Positions 1 through 12,900 of a stretch of 64,000 bases of DNA are shown piece after piece. The position numbers and the translations under genes are program-made. Origin of the DNA: Rhexocercosporidium sp. MPI-PUGE-AT-0058 (Eukaryota > Ascomycota > Leotiomycetes > Helotiales); assembly GCA_020746875.1 (NCBI GenBank), contig JAGTJL010000006.1, positions 2,666,001 through 2,730,000 on the forward strand, given 5' to 3'. The stretch's first letter is position 1. Each line of letters opens with the position of its first letter. The notes below the pieces were generated by a model. That model searched no databases. It saw nothing but the letters and a program-made list of their open reading frames with translations, and had not been told where the DNA came from.

Positions 1-694
1 TATTAATTCATAATCTTCTAGCCCATTGAAATCAGAGCCGAGTTCTTTGCAACATAGAACAACCCATGTGCTGTTCTTTTGAAGTGTTGACTTAGCTCTC
101 AAGTGTTCATTTGTGCCGCTTACAGCCCCGAACAAAAAAGAGTTTCCTGCTTTTCGGCCAATGTGATGTTGAAGGTTAGCGGCAGTTTTCGCCTTTGACA
201 GGCATCTAAAGTTCCCGCGATAGACAAAGTAACTTGAAATGACAGATTGAAATGAGGCATTGAAGATCTCAATCACAATCAGGGCAAACAAAGTTCCCCG
301 TTCAAGACCAATGACATAGCTTGTTACACTTCCCCTGAAGGAAGCTACTGTACTTCAATACAGCCGGATCGGCAGTTAATAAAATAACCCGATCTGGGCC
401 TTCCAATTCCCTGCCCTGTCTCCCTGGCGGCTAGTGCTGCGTTATTCCGGAGCGTGACTGGATGGCCGTTCAGGGTTTTGCAAGGTGGATAGACAATTAC
501 TCGAAGCAAAAGGGAAACATCCATTCTTGCATGCAACCGTGAAGGTGTCTTCTTCTATTATTTCCAACAGCTATATACATGAGTTTGTACATCCAAGAGC
601 ACAATCTATTACCCCGCCCATCTACCCCAAAATCAAAGACGCCTGTCCATATTCCATCCCAAATCCCGCCCCAAACCCGAATCCAAATCCCATT
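1..694. other. intergenic, no gene seen
   Basis: No convincing coding region is visible. Short open frames here lack recognisable protein features. The right part is the 3' flank of the acyltransferase gene, which lies on the minus strand. Confidence 0.5.
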
Positions 695-2218
695 CTACAT
701 TTTCAATGACGGTCCAGAAGGCGTCGGTCCACTCGCAAGTCTCCTATACAAATTCTGCGCAAACTTGACACTCGGCTCATCAATAAATCTCGTCGTAATC
801 TCAGCCAACCAAAACGTAACCGGCAAAAGAATGATATGTGGCGCGAGGAATGCAAACTCCAATCCGAGTGGACCTGCCATGGACAAGGGAAATGCGTTTG
901 GCCACTGCGGCATGTTCTTCAAGTGTCTGATCCGCACGAATCCAACCGCGCTGTATATTCTGTCGGCGAGAATGAAGATGACCGGCCCGTGGACCAGGTA
1001 GAGCCCGAAAGAAATCTTGCCTAGGTACTGACAGAATCTGCCCTCGAAGAATCGCCTGAGCCATCCGATACGAGGTATCGCTGCCGTGGTGAAAGTCGCA
1101 GCCCAGAATAGGTAGAACCATTTGTAATCAAACGTAGCTTGCGGCTTGAGGTATGCGAGGTAGTACCAGCCGCGAGTTTTCCAGACATTGTTCATATCCA
1201 TGTTGCGAGCTGGGACACCGCTGAGGTACAGACCGATAACAAGAAGATGGTAGAAGATAATTTGCTTGTACGGTTCGAGTCGCTTGATGAATCGGGGAAG
1301 ATCATTGTTGACTGCTAGGAGATCGAGGTCGCAAAGGAACATGCCGGCAATGAACATAGCGAAGAAACAGCCATCCACTATCCAGATGAAATACCATATA
1401 AGTACCATTTCCGCAAATAACCGCGAATTTCTAGGGAACCTCGAAAATGACACGAGCGCGACATAGACAGCAATCGATCCCTTGAACTCTTGGGGGATCG
1501 TCCAGATATGCCCATTGTAAGGGAAGAAAGGGTTCCCGCTGGTATCAAAGATAAAACTGAAGTTCTTGATGTTAGAATACCATTCCCAAATCTCTTCTCG
1601 GTATGTTGCCTTGTGGAAATAATCGTCGGTGTAGAATCCGGGGTAGTGTGCCATTGTCATGTAGATAAATGTCGTCACCGCTACCGGAATCCAAAGACGC
1701 ATCCAGCGCCTGAACAACGCCGATGAGAGATTATCCAAGAACTTCATGCTCTCCCCCGACTGCATTAAGCTTAAGGGCTTTGCAGAAAGCACATATCCGG
1801 AGATGACAAAGAAGACTGGGACCGCGAAATGGCCGCCTGTGAAGAAGACTCGTATGAATGGGATTGTTGCGAAGTAGTGTTTGCCCGTATATCCAAACCC
1901 GTTCTCGAAGATCTCATCAGCGCCACTGGTCTCCCTCACCCACGAATTGTGATGCTGCCAGTACACCAGAAAAGCAGCAAATCCTCTTAGGCCATCCAGA
2001 TATCCAGTTCGGGACAGTGGCTTCTTTGTTGCGGAAGCTTTGGTCAAGATCATCGGCCGGGCAAAATCCAAAATTTTGTGAAGAGCTCGAGTGTGCAGAG
2101 GGGCTCTGGACTCTGCCTGAGTTCCCTGCCAGTAGCCCTTTTCCAGGACATTGTCGCTCTCCTGCGACATGTTGACCTTGTGCCAGTTGGTCGGCGAGTC
2201 TGGATTATAATTCGACAT
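695..2218 (-). CDS. acyltransferase-3 family membrane protein
   Basis: This is a single-exon gene of 507 residues. From about residue 70 it carries the start of an Acyl_transf_3 domain, GYLDGLRGFAAFLVYWQHH, followed by FFVISGYVLSAKPL and a series of long hydrophobic segments, so it is a multi-pass membrane protein. Family members move acyl groups, often acetyl, from a cytosolic donor onto sugars, lipids or secondary metabolites; the substrate cannot be read from the sequence. The length fits fungal members of the family (about 450-550 residues). The start at 2218 gives the longest frame; a second Met lies at residue 17. The charged N-terminal 60 residues have no signal peptide. No biosynthetic neighbours are visible, so assigning it to a pathway would be guesswork. 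The family call is firm; the substrate is unknown. Confidence 0.85.
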   Translation of the reverse strand: MSNYNPDSPTNWHKVNMSQESDNVLEKGYWQGTQAESRAPLHTRALHKILDFARPMILTKASATKKPLSRTGYLDGLRGFAAFLVYWQHHNSWVRETSGADEIFENGFGYTGKHYFATIPFIRVFFTGGHFAVPVFFVISGYVLSAKPLSLMQSGESMKFLDNLSSALFRRWMRLWIPVAVTTFIYMTMAHYPGFYTDDYFHKATYREEIWEWYSNIKNFSFIFDTSGNPFFPYNGHIWTIPQEFKGSIAVYVALVSFSRFPRNSRLFAEMVLIWYFIWIVDGCFFAMFIAGMFLCDLDLLAVNNDLPRFIKRLEPYKQIIFYHLLVIGLYLSGVPARNMDMNNVWKTRGWYYLAYLKPQATFDYKWFYLFWAATFTTAAIPRIGWLRRFFEGRFCQYLGKISFGLYLVHGPVIFILADRIYSAVGFVRIRHLKNMPQWPNAFPLSMAGPLGLEFAFLAPHIILLPVTFWLAEITTRFIDEPSVKFAQNLYRRLASGPTPSGPSLKM

Positions 2219-5181
2219 GAAAACACAGATAACAACAAGATCGCGAAGCAGTCTGAATTGAGATCAGGACCAGTGCTTGCAAGGTCCGGGAAGTTGTGAT
2301 GATGAGGGGTCCGCCAAGAGCTTAAAAGACATCCATAGTGGGCCGGAGAGCAATCAACTACCGCGCTGCTACTAAGTACATTTAGGTCTCTACGATTCAT
2401 TTGGTCTAGATCAATAAATCGAGCTGATCAAGCTCTCGAAATGGATCAAGCCAGAAGATCCAAAGTATGGGATTCGTGCGCAGCAGTTTTAGCTGCGTTC
2501 AATTTTTTATCAGCGTTCAACCACCGATCTCGATTCCCATCTATCACATGCTTCCGGTGATTGGTGTATGGATGAAATTTCTGTGGGAGAGTCGAGATCC
2601 AGTAGCGTTGCACCGAGGTTGCGTCGTTGTCCTGTATGGCGGGGAAGCTCACCCTCAGGGGAAAAGGCTTGGTGCAGCATGCATCCCATATTTTCTCTAC
2701 CTTGCTAAGCGAAAAGGGGTAGTAGAATCAAGGCAAGCGAGACGTCATTGGACGACTGCTGATGGCTTCGTCCAACCAGGTCCTCGAAATTAAATCTTGA
2801 TTCCGACACAGAGTAAATACTTGTAGTTCATCCGAGCGAGCTACGGAGCAAAAGAAAACTTCTGTTGATCTGAGTTTGTTTTGAGAATATTTGAACAAAC
2901 TCAAATCTACTGAGACAAAATAGCGGGACATGGGAAGCCATTTGCTCCAATTACAGTACCAATCTCGTCGTCTGAATGCTTACATGCGGAACTTTTCCCA
3001 TCTCTCTCACCGATGACTAGATAATCGAGAAACGTTGCGATTCTTTGTGACCCAACGTGATACGTAGAACACGGGCTCCCCCCCGCGCCGGAGGGATGCA
3101 CCGTTCTTGTGTGAACATCCGTGATTATCTGCTCGAAAACAGACCTGCCTGCAGACGGAGGATACCGGTTGCTCCCTCATCTCCTCATCTCCTCATCTCA
3201 TCGGCACAAAGCTTTTGATCGGCAGCATGTGCGGACGGGGAATCTCCCGTAGAGCGTTAGTGATCGTCAGGCCCCACCCCCGCTTTATGATTAACCCCTG
3301 TATGGGGGATGGGTTGGACGACGGACCATCTTGATTTTTAAGTAACAACACCGAAATTTCCGTTAGGCGCCCAACAACAGCCAAGAGCATGCGTTGAAAG
3401 CCTTTGACCCTAGGAACGCATGTGCTTTGCCAGGCAGAGGTGCATTTCCCCTGTCATGGGAAGGTCTTCTAAAATGCGGGACAAACAAAAGTTGAGCAGT
3501 TTTAAATGGTCGCATCGATAGGGTTAGGACTCGCGAAATGCGATGATCAAAGGATTCCAAGAGCAGTGCCATACGCCAATCCAAACCCTGCAGATGTTCG
3601 CTCTCAGACTCACCTAACAAATCTAGGATTGCAAATTCTCTCGAACGTCGCAATAGAAAGCTGCTGAAAGTCCTCTATTATCAGAAACCTAGAAGCGCCC
3701 ATCCGTACTTTTGCATCGTTTTCCTAGAGATAAAACGGACCATATAAGATAAGAAGGAACAAACCCTTTACTTCTCGAGTCGCATCCGTGAAGTTGTAGA
3801 CATGAACCTAAGGAAATATTTTGAGTTCAGCCGCGATCACGATCGTGACCAGGGATCTAGAAAGCGATAATTTCTCACTGACAGTCTCAAATCTGGACGT
3901 GACGTTGGCGCATTTCAATGCAATTCGAGGATTACGGTCGCAATCTCGACAACTGCATGAGGCACAGGAAGGCAATTTGCAGTGATGTTGGGTATGTGGC
4001 GAGCAAGACTTCCGCTGGGAAATTACTAAATGACTAGATGAAGACCTAACTCTTGGCAAAGTAGGCATGAATCATAATATGCACTTCCCATTTGCTGCAT
4101 CATTGTAGCTGTCAGTCGAATTCTCTACTTTCTTTCGCGACAGACAATCGTCGTGCCTCAATGACGTTAAATATGGAATTGCCCTCGGCTTGCCTGTGAT
4201 ATCTTTCTCCGCAACTTCTTCTCCGCACTTCTGGACTCCCCCGCCCTTCACCATCTTCAGGTGAACAGCGCAACGAGGGTGGACTACCTCGTAAAGAACA
4301 TGTCAAGAATAACCCAAATGTCGCTTATTTATCTGTTGGTGAAAATGAGAGCAATTATTGGATGTCGGCTAAATACGCAGGTACCGGCTTGATATGCTTG
4401 GCTGATCTTGCACCCAACTAGAAACTTAAATCCGACCTAGAACACAAACCACCTCGGTCTATTGGTGAATCCCACGCCACTTTGGGAACTTTCTCCTTGA
4501 ATAGCGTGAACAATTTCTTTAGCTTCCCTGTAGTCCACATGTTTCGCCGCTCTGATAGACCTCGGTCCCCTTCACTCCCCACTCCCTTTCGGTCGAGATT
4601 ATGGTGGGTCGACGTTGACGTTGAGTTGCGCCCGCCAATAACGCCCTTGAATGAGTGGCTTCTTACTGACAAACGAATCACAGTTGTGGCTTTCCACAGC
4701 TACCCTCTGCTGGCCGCCCATCAATGCATCTGCATTCCAGCTATAGGCTGCAGCTCCTTCTTCAATTGCAGTAAAGCCCGGTTGGTATCCTTCAACCGGG
4801 AAGGGAAGGCAGTGCTGCTAATGATGACAGAGCTGGCATTTGGTGGTAATCGATACTCTCAGACCCTGGCTAGACTCGGGGTGGATTCATAAAAATGGCA
4901 AAAAGTATGCGGGAGGTGAACGTTGATTTGATCAAGACCTGGAACCTTACCCGTTATGAGATAAACAAGCCAGTAGAAAAATTGAAAAGCCACAAGCACA
5001 CGACCAACCTGATCTAGATAAGTGCTGTCACTCCCATCAAAGAAGTGATTTTCCCTCCCCCGCCTTGTTGTCAAAACTCAAAAGCTTTCCCAGCTTTCCA
5101 TCTTGCATACTTCACGCACATACTCAAGTATCAAGCTCAACGTCAACAGATAGGCCGCCACTCGTTCTCAAAAGCATCAAA
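2219..5181. other. long intergenic region, no supported gene
   Basis: About 3 kb without a recognisable gene. The longest open frame (136 codons, plus strand, 4482-4892) resembles no family I know and has no clear exon partners. A short repeated TCATCTCC tract lies at about 3176-3200. The last 100 bases should contain the 5' leader and promoter of the CFEM gene. Confidence 0.45.
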
Positions 5182-5755
5182 ATGCAGTTCTCAATCGCTT
5201 TGGTTTTCGCCATCTCGGCAACGCTCGTCGCTTCGCAAAGTGCATCCAGCTTGGTTGCACAGCTCCCATCGTGTGCGGTCAGCTGCCTCGCGAGCGCATC
5301 GACAACGAATAAATGCGGAATCTCAGACTACGCTTGCCAATGCGGTGTAAAGAAGGCGGATATCACCAAGGCTGCGACACCATGCGTTATATCTGCTTGC
5401 TCGTCCGACGATGCCCTGAGTATGTTGACATTCCCACTTGAGGTATCCAAGGTTATGGACTGACATTGATTTAGAAACCAACTATCTCACCGGTGAAATC
5501 TGTAACGCGGCTTCTTCAGTACAGACTTCTGCGACCAATGCTGGATCCTATGCGTCATACTTCCCAAGTACCAGCATGTCCACAGCTACGAGTGTACCAG
5601 TTGGTGTACCAGCGACGAGCGCACCAGCAACAACCGTTGCGTCACCTCCATCAGCAACTTCCAACAGCCCCATTCAAGCAACTGGCGCAGCTTCAAGAGT
5701 CAATGGAGGTGTATTGGCTGCCGGCGTTGTAGTTCTTGCTGCATTCGCCTTGTAG
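5182..5755 (+). CDS. CFEM-domain GPI-anchored cell-surface protein
   Basis: Two exons, 5182-5419 and 5475-5755, join across a 55-nt intron (GTATGT...TTTAG) to give 172 residues. Residues 1-18 are a signal peptide. A CFEM domain follows, with all eight cysteines at about 31, 35, 45, 52, 54, 68, 73 and 89, and an Asp at 49 just before the CQC pair, where some family members bind haem iron. Residues 95-145 are a Ser/Thr/Ala/Pro-rich stalk. The last about 20 residues are hydrophobic (VLAAGVVVLAAFAL), as expected for a GPI-attachment signal. CFEM proteins are fungal surface or secreted proteins used in haem/iron capture, adhesion or host interaction. The start at 5182 was chosen because it begins exactly at the signal peptide; an in-frame upstream ATG at 5065 would hide it. 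The domain is certain; the precise role is not. Confidence 0.9.
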
Positions 5756-7019
5756 GGTACAGGTCTATGAGTGGAGGAATTAGACGGGTGTTTCAACTTT
5801 CTCTATGGTATTGGTTTGGAGGACATTGGAGTAGATGGCAATGGAAATCGAAATGATTGTTATGACAATCCATTAGGTTGGATTTTTTTTATTTGGCAGT
5901 AATGGAGGTTGTGGTGAGGGGAGGTGAGATCTGAGGAGATGGCAGAGAAGAAGAATTGTAGATATGCAGAGGATGGATGGATCAGATCTGGTGGAGCTTT
6001 CACTCTCTTAGCGACTTGTTATATACCCAGATTCTGGAAGGGATAACTAATAGACTCCACGTCACTGCTACTGTCAAGTACTGCTTAATTCTAATCACAC
6101 TCCTTTGAAATACATCCACCTCGAGTTTTGGCTGCTTTTCTTGACCAATTCGTAGTGTTTAAAACTCGATTGATGTGACTTTGTTTCGCGCCCTCGCCCC
6201 TTTCCACAACCTCATTCAACTGTATCAGATGGGTGGGCGTGCAATGCAGCTAAGGGATATTACTCCTAAGGTATCTTCGCTTTTTGACATGTTAACGGCG
6301 CAAAAAGTCTAAAATTGAGTTTCGCCAGTCGGGGGTGTTGCTCGAATCCTACGGGGAAGCATGATAATTGAGGTAATTAACCATGGTAAAACCAAAAGTG
6401 GGCATTTCAGTAGAGTATTTAAAATTAGATTATTTTTCAGGTATTGAGTAAGTAATTAAATTAATTCACCTAAAGTCCCCTAGGGGAAGGGGCAGAACAG
6501 CAATTTCAATTCCACAAGCAAGTATATGTCGTGCCTCCTCACAGGACACATTTCTCGGTCTCTTGTTTCTATAAGACTGTTCTCACAATTAAGATTGTAC
6601 AGTGAACATGTCATCTCAGCACCGAATAGTCAAATGCCCTTTTCCAGTTGATTTAATCCCAAGGCATTATTGCACTGCAAACACAGCGAACTGGCACATG
6701 CATACGCCATTGCGGAAATAATACAACAATATTAATCATACATTCCCGAACTTTCTATAGAAGTCTTCTGATATCTCTGTAGTCATTCGTCTAGCCCGAG
6801 GTACATGGATTTGTGAGTAGTCATCCAAATTCTCTAAATTCGGGTAGACGAGCGTCACTGACGTCACCTTCAAACATGCAGACAGGGATCTGTCTTTCGC
6901 AACAACGGCGGACCTCAGAATGATGGAGAGCCATTTGGTAACTACTTAAATACACATGTCAATAATGCGAGCATGTTCTATACTATAGATCTACTGTGAG
7001 GCTTTTTTCAAGTCGAGAC
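5756..7019. other. intergenic, no gene seen
   Basis: This holds the 3' ends of two convergent genes, CFEM (+) and the flavin oxidoreductase (-). It is fairly AT-rich from about 6360 to 6480, with no recognisable frame. I see no RNA gene. Confidence 0.5.
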
Positions 7020-8391
7020 CTATGGCTTTGCAGTCCCGCTGAGATCAATATATCCATACTCCTTCATCTCCTTATCACTTCCCAACTTCTTTCTCCATGA
7101 CTCCATATCCTTCATAAACGCATCGACATTTTCTTGCACACTCAGATCGATTGGCTGTTGATCTTTTCCAACCTGTCTGATTTGTGTTCCAGCCGCAACA
7201 TTGGTCAAACCGAAGTTATTGTTATCCAGCTTCATCTGAATGGCTCCCGTCGCTTTACCCTCCAAAATATCCTTAGGAAGATGAGGCTCCTGGCACGCTG
7301 GTCGAGCAATACCGACACCGTCAACAGTGTCAAGAGCTTTCACCATCGCACCAACTGTCTTCAGACCACCTGTGACATAAGTCTTGGTTTTGGTCAGCGG
7401 CTTCACAATTTCTTCCGCAAATTCAATGAAGAAAGATTCTCTCTTAACCGTGCTTTCTCTCTTGTGCTCAAATGCCAAGCTCTCGTACGTTCCACCTGAA
7501 AGCTCAATGAAGTCGAAGCTCGCCTTCTCGAGTGCCTGGCACAACTTCTTTGCTTCCTCAGGCGAGAAGCCCTTGTCCTGAAACTCGACAGAGTTGATTT
7601 TTATACCAACAATGAAGGACTTAGATACCCGCTTGCGGATGGCTTCGTTGATCTCTAGGATAATTCGCAACCGGTTGTCAAGAGAGCCACCGTATTTGTC
7701 GGTCCGCTGATTCGTTGACTGGGACAGGAATTGTGCAAGGAGATATCCATGAGCGGCGTGGAGTTCGATACCATCATAACCGGCCTTCTCAAGGTACTCG
7801 GCAGCGTGAGCAAAGCCATCGATGACACAGTCGATCTCTTCTTGAGAGGCTTGGTGGGGCTTGGCAAATTCCATACCCATTACTTGGCCTGTAGACTATC
7901 AGCTTGATAACATTAAAACATAGAGAAAGTAGCGCACCCTCTAGTTGTTTGTCAGACGCAGAGATTGGGTTCTTCTGGAGCCTATTCTCGACTTGACGTC
8001 CTGGGTGGCTGACTTGACCAACGATCAAAGATCCATGTGCCTTCGATGCAGTAGCCAGCTCCTTGAACGCCTCAAATCGTAGGCCGGAAAACTCGGCTTC
8101 ACGGGGAATTATGGGGTTGCCCATGGCTTCCAGCTGGTCGTACTCGATCATGATGTTTCCAGTCAAGATGTTGCCGTACCCTCCCTCACCCCATCTCTTG
8201 TAGACATTGATGAGGTTCTTGGAAGGAATACCACGAGCTTTGAAGTCTTTCGGATCCCATGAAGAGATACGCTCTGTCATTGCGGCCTTCAGGAATCGGT
8301 TCTTGGCTGTCTTTCCAGAGAATTCGAACCTGAGAGGCTGTCCCAGTAGGGAAGCATCGTTGCTGTCCGAAGAATATCTTTGTGGTGCCAT
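7020..8391 (-). CDS. Old Yellow Enzyme-like NADH:flavin oxidoreductase
   Basis: Two exons on the minus strand, 8391-7938 and 7888-7020, are separated by a 49-nt intron (GTGCGC...CTACAG) and give 440 residues. The protein is an FMN TIM barrel of the OYE/NADH oxidase family. Visible motifs are GQVSHPGRQ (about 125-133), the HAAHGYLLAQFLS segment with the paired histidines near 195/198 that bind substrate in this family, and DKYGGSLDNR (about 215-224). These enzymes reduce activated C=C bonds of enones and related compounds with NAD(P)H in the cytosol; some act in alkaloid or other secondary pathways, others in stress detoxification. No cluster genes lie beside it, so the substrate is open. A Thr (KAAMTE, about residue 39) lies where YqjM-type enzymes often have Cys. 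The splice join restores continuous family homology (LEGQVMGMEFAKP). Confidence 0.9.
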
Positions 8392-9889
8392 CTTGAGTGT
8401 GTAAGTAGCTAGAGTTTGAAGTCCTGTATGTTCTTTCTGAAATGAAAAAATTGAAGAAGAAAAAAAAAACTGTTTGGCTGTGTATGGTAGGGCGGGTTAG
8501 ATTCATATGTATCTGTATTATATTCAATTTACTAGCTTTAGCTTAAACGTCATTCATACTTCTGAGTTCTAGAAAATATTTCTAAGGAGGTCCAGATTTA
8601 TTTCGACCTAACCGGGTACATGATACCAAGATCTACCTTTCATGCGGCTTTTTCGCCACCAAAAGAGATGTGCTCAGGCCAGATGGTGACAGCTCCATGG
8701 ATTACTTTCAACGCTTGATTTTGTCAAAGACCTTTATCAACGTCATATTATTTACTGTGAATGCATTGTCCAATCAAGCATCAACTTCAAGCAGGCTTGT
8801 AGGGGTGTCAACTGGACTTATTAGCCCCCACGGTAGCCATTGGTGTTTAGTTTAGGGGAGGGGCAGAATCGGATACGTTGAGAGGACTAGTTTCGGGGGT
8901 ACAGTCTCGGTCGGAGAAATCTCGTTGATTCCCACTGAGCGACTGCAGCAGATTTCAGATTTATAAACAATTATCAGAATGATCCAGAGAGCTTTAGGTA
9001 TAACCTTCATGCTGGGCGCGAGATGAACATACTGCCGGAGGAATTTGAGAATCAATGTTCTTGCCCAACGCTACTTGATATAAAAGTTATCCAATGCAGC
9101 TCCACAGCGAAATAAATGGTATTTGACTAGCCAAGATTCTGATGCAATAATCGAAAGTCGCAAGTAGGGCGCAAATGTCCGGATTTTGGGCATGGCAAAC
9201 ATGGCCAAAGGCCTGGAAGGCCCATACCCAATTGATCCGTTACGTCTGGAAGGTGATCCAAGTTTCATCCGTGATACTGATATGGGAGAATGGAACAGAA
9301 CCAGGTGAGCTGGTTGAGAGTATATCACCCCAGAAAACAAAAGATCCAGCTGACAGACTTTTCGTACTACACAGTTGGCACCATTGTATTGTCATTGTGC
9401 AGCTTCATCTCCTTGTATGAGATCGTTTTAGATCTTAATTTCTAAGCACACCCTTCTAGGTGATGAAAAAAAGAAAAAAGGAAAGATAGAAAGAAACAAT
9501 TCATCATAATGCAAACGATGTAAGGTTAGATGACGGTCATTGGAGGACGTCAATATTTGAAACAATACCAAAAAAGTGGCTGAAGACTTGTCAATACCAG
9601 AAGACTCAACTGTATCAGCTCCGCTGCACAAATCCTCAGTTTTTCCCCAGCGCTCTACCATCTCTATCCTCCTCCCTCTACTGAGAGTGTACTTCAAAGG
9701 TATGGAACCGCTGTCGGTTCTGCAGCATGGCGAGGCGGCGGATTTGCTATTTGGGGTTTGGAGAGCTAGGAAATTAATGAGAAATCGCGTGTTACTTCGA
9801 AGAATGTCCGAAAAAATGAGTGATTGACTATCCCATAAAGTGCTGAACACCACTTTTAGCGTGGCCAAGCCGCAGGGGGTGTTGCCCCC
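8392..9889. other. intergenic up to the AT-rich block
   Basis: No gene is recognised. Open frames at 9428-9868 (-) and 9175-9420 (+) look like noise: low complexity and no family resemblance. Near 9875-9895 a small GC-rich inverted motif (GGGGGTGTTGCCCCC) sits just before base composition drops sharply, and may mark the end of the first transposon. Confidence 0.4.
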
Positions 9890-9989
9890 GCAACGGGCAT
9901 ATTTACCCCCTCATGTTAAATCAAAACACACTCAATTCATACGCAATTAAATGCATTCAAGATAGCTAAAAAGATGTAACCTAATCCCA

Positions 9990-12900
9990 TCCTTAACGGA
10001 ACATTTCGTCTTAAAGCTAAACCTATTAAAGAGGGTACTAGACTATTTATTCCTTTCCATTGCCTTAATTTTCAGCCACAAATACGCCTACTTTTGTCAG
10101 TCAATTCTAAAGACCCATATGCGATATTCTCTTTATTCTTTATAAATGAAATCCTTTAATAAATTGTTAACTATACCAATCTAAATACTAAGGTTTTAAA
10201 TAATTCAAAACCGCACTCTTGTAATATTAAATAGTACCCTACTACGCTTCCGAAACTTAAGGTTTACTTAAAGATTTTAATTTATATAGAAATCTATATA
10301 AAGAATTAAATTAATAACTATTAAAGTACCGAAGAGAATAGTCTACAGCACTTTATACGTAAATATATAAGCCGGGACCGATTTTTAATACTCTATTGTC
10401 GATTTTCACTCTTTATACCGCCTGTACCTAAAAAAAAGTTATTAATATAGGAGCGAGTAAGTCCGTTGTTTTTAGGCTTAGATTTTAACTAATTTTAATA
10501 CGTAAAACCCTTAAATTCTCATATTTAAGCTGTTAATTTATAGCTTTAAACTCCTAGCCGTAATGTTATTATAAATAAGTATATACAACGATTTACCGAC
10601 TGAGCCTTTAAGACAACTATTATACCTTTAAAGCCAGTTTTAATAAATTATAAAATATAAGTAGTAACACAGCTTAATTACTTCCTTCAATAGACCTAGC
10701 ACTCTAAAGGCACCTAAGGACCTGTAGGAGTATAAGCCCCGGCTGCATTAAGAGGGCCAAAAACCACTCGTAGAGCCGGCTTAAGTAGTAATCGGACATA
10801 GGCAGTTATACCTTATTTATTGTACTAGCTACCTCCTGCGAGGTATATTTATATCCTTAATAACTTATTTATATCGAATAAGCTTATGATCTACCTCCGA
10901 GAGCTTAGTTTCGGTGCTATTAGAACTGCGAGACGTAATGCCGGCGCTATCACAAGACTCTTTACGTTATAAGCAAATGCGAAGAAACCAGGAACTCGAA
11001 TGCCATATAACGCTCTTTATACAGCTTATAACACAGAGAATAACGTCACCTAGGCGTTATAGAACGATAACGCCCCGACTCTGTTTATAATGAATTATAA
11101 CAATGGAACTAATATCCCCTTAAAACCGATTCGCCGCGCCAGCCTGTGGAGCCTGTAAGACCCCTGTAAAGAGCCCCTAGATTAAGCGAGCCTCACTAAA
11201 TTTCAGGCGTATCACCACTAAATTCCTAATTTCAAGGCAAATTACTATAGTATTTAGGAAAACAACTATAATTATTACAAAAGTAACAATTACACTAGAC
11301 ACACCCCCATCGAGAACACCTTCGCACAGTAGAGCGACCCTTATTAACTATAATAACTTATAAAGCAACACGTTTAATAGGCCTAAAGTCTCCAATCCTA
11401 CTCCTTTTACAAGTCTAGCAATCCCTTTTTATCTTTATCTTTATAAACTCGTGGCAATGCACAAGAACCTCTAAATCGTCTCTAAATACACTAGAATATA
11501 ATCGTTTGCAAGTGTCTAATACATCCTCTCCCATAGCTATTAATGCTTCCATTAATTAATACCGGAAATCGTCTTAACTATTTAAATCGATAATTCCGTG
11601 GTAATCAAAATAACAAAGAATTAAATAACAGTTACTTAAGACTACTAAGAGCATAAATTAATATAAAGCTTATATTACACCTCGCCTCAGTCGTCGATTT
11701 CCCTTATTATGATTTTATAGCTAATCTCCTACATCGACAGCTCCTATATTATAGTTATAAGCGTCGTATAATTAAGGTATCCAGAGCCATTTTCTAGCCT
11801 CATTTCTAAAGGGGACTCGAGAGGTTTTGGCGTTTTTAACTGTCTATTTCGGGCGTTTTCTAAGTCGTAATACCTTTTTAACTCCATCTTATATAGTAGA
11901 CATAGCGAGTGTAAAGGCACTATCTTTAAAACTAGTTTAATTAATCATATTCGACTCCGTTAAAAAGGCGTGAACTATCCCCCACGACATAACGTTCTCT
12001 TCCTTATCCTCTTTTTTTAAATCTATAAAATCTTATAATACACCGGAACTAGTTCTATAAGTGCTAATTGCACCGAAACTAAGCTTCTAAAGGTATTTAA
12101 ATAACGAAATAAATAAGAATAAATTATTTAAATAAACGTGGTATTATGCTTTAAGGAGTAATTATAATAAATGTAATACAACTGCTTATGTATTATTTAA
12201 CCCCGCCCTCTTCGGCTTTATAATGCCTATAGGACCGCCCTTCTTCCTAAGTATATAGAAAATCCAGCGTAAGAAGAAGCCGGATTATATAATAACCCAT
12301 ATCTTTAGACTAGTAGGCGTAGGCTTACTAAGGATAATCGTAACGAGTTTGGATCGACCTTAGAACCGTTAAATCGCCTCGTCTATAACAACATCCCGCC
12401 TAAGTTTCTATATCCGTAAATTCACATCTTATATATGCGTATTTAGCGGTTCTGCTTATATAAAAATTAGCTTAATTACTCTTAATTTAAGGAAGTTATA
12501 GCTATTTCTACTTTCTTATACGTATCTTTAATATCGTTAAATGTGACCCGAAACCGCGTCCGTAAATTTATAAAACGGTCTCTAAAAAAGACCTTAGTAA
12601 TCTTATGGAAAGGAGTAATAGGCCGAGTACTTTAATAATCTTGTATTTTATTTATAAGAACAATTATCATATAAATTAAAAAGGCGAAGTAAAGGTAAAT
12701 CTCTTTAGCGGTAGTCGGTGTCCATTTAAGTGGTTTTTTATCTTTCCTAAGCTTAATATAAGAGTTAATACTTTTAACGATACCTTAAATAATTTCTAGG
12801 GTATAATACTATATAAAAAGAGAGATAAGATTATCTAAGGATACATCCTCGGGGATATATAGCTTAATATTAAAGTTAGGGCAGTCTAAAGGCTAAAACT

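Noticed and set aside
4482..4892. 136-codon plus-strand frame
   Set aside because: No family resemblance, no signal peptide or domain, no plausible neighbouring exons; a frame of this length is possible by chance in normal-GC DNA.
9428..9868. 146-codon minus-strand frame
   Set aside because: Ends in a low-complexity Phe/Ser-rich stretch over an A-rich tract and has no recognisable protein features.
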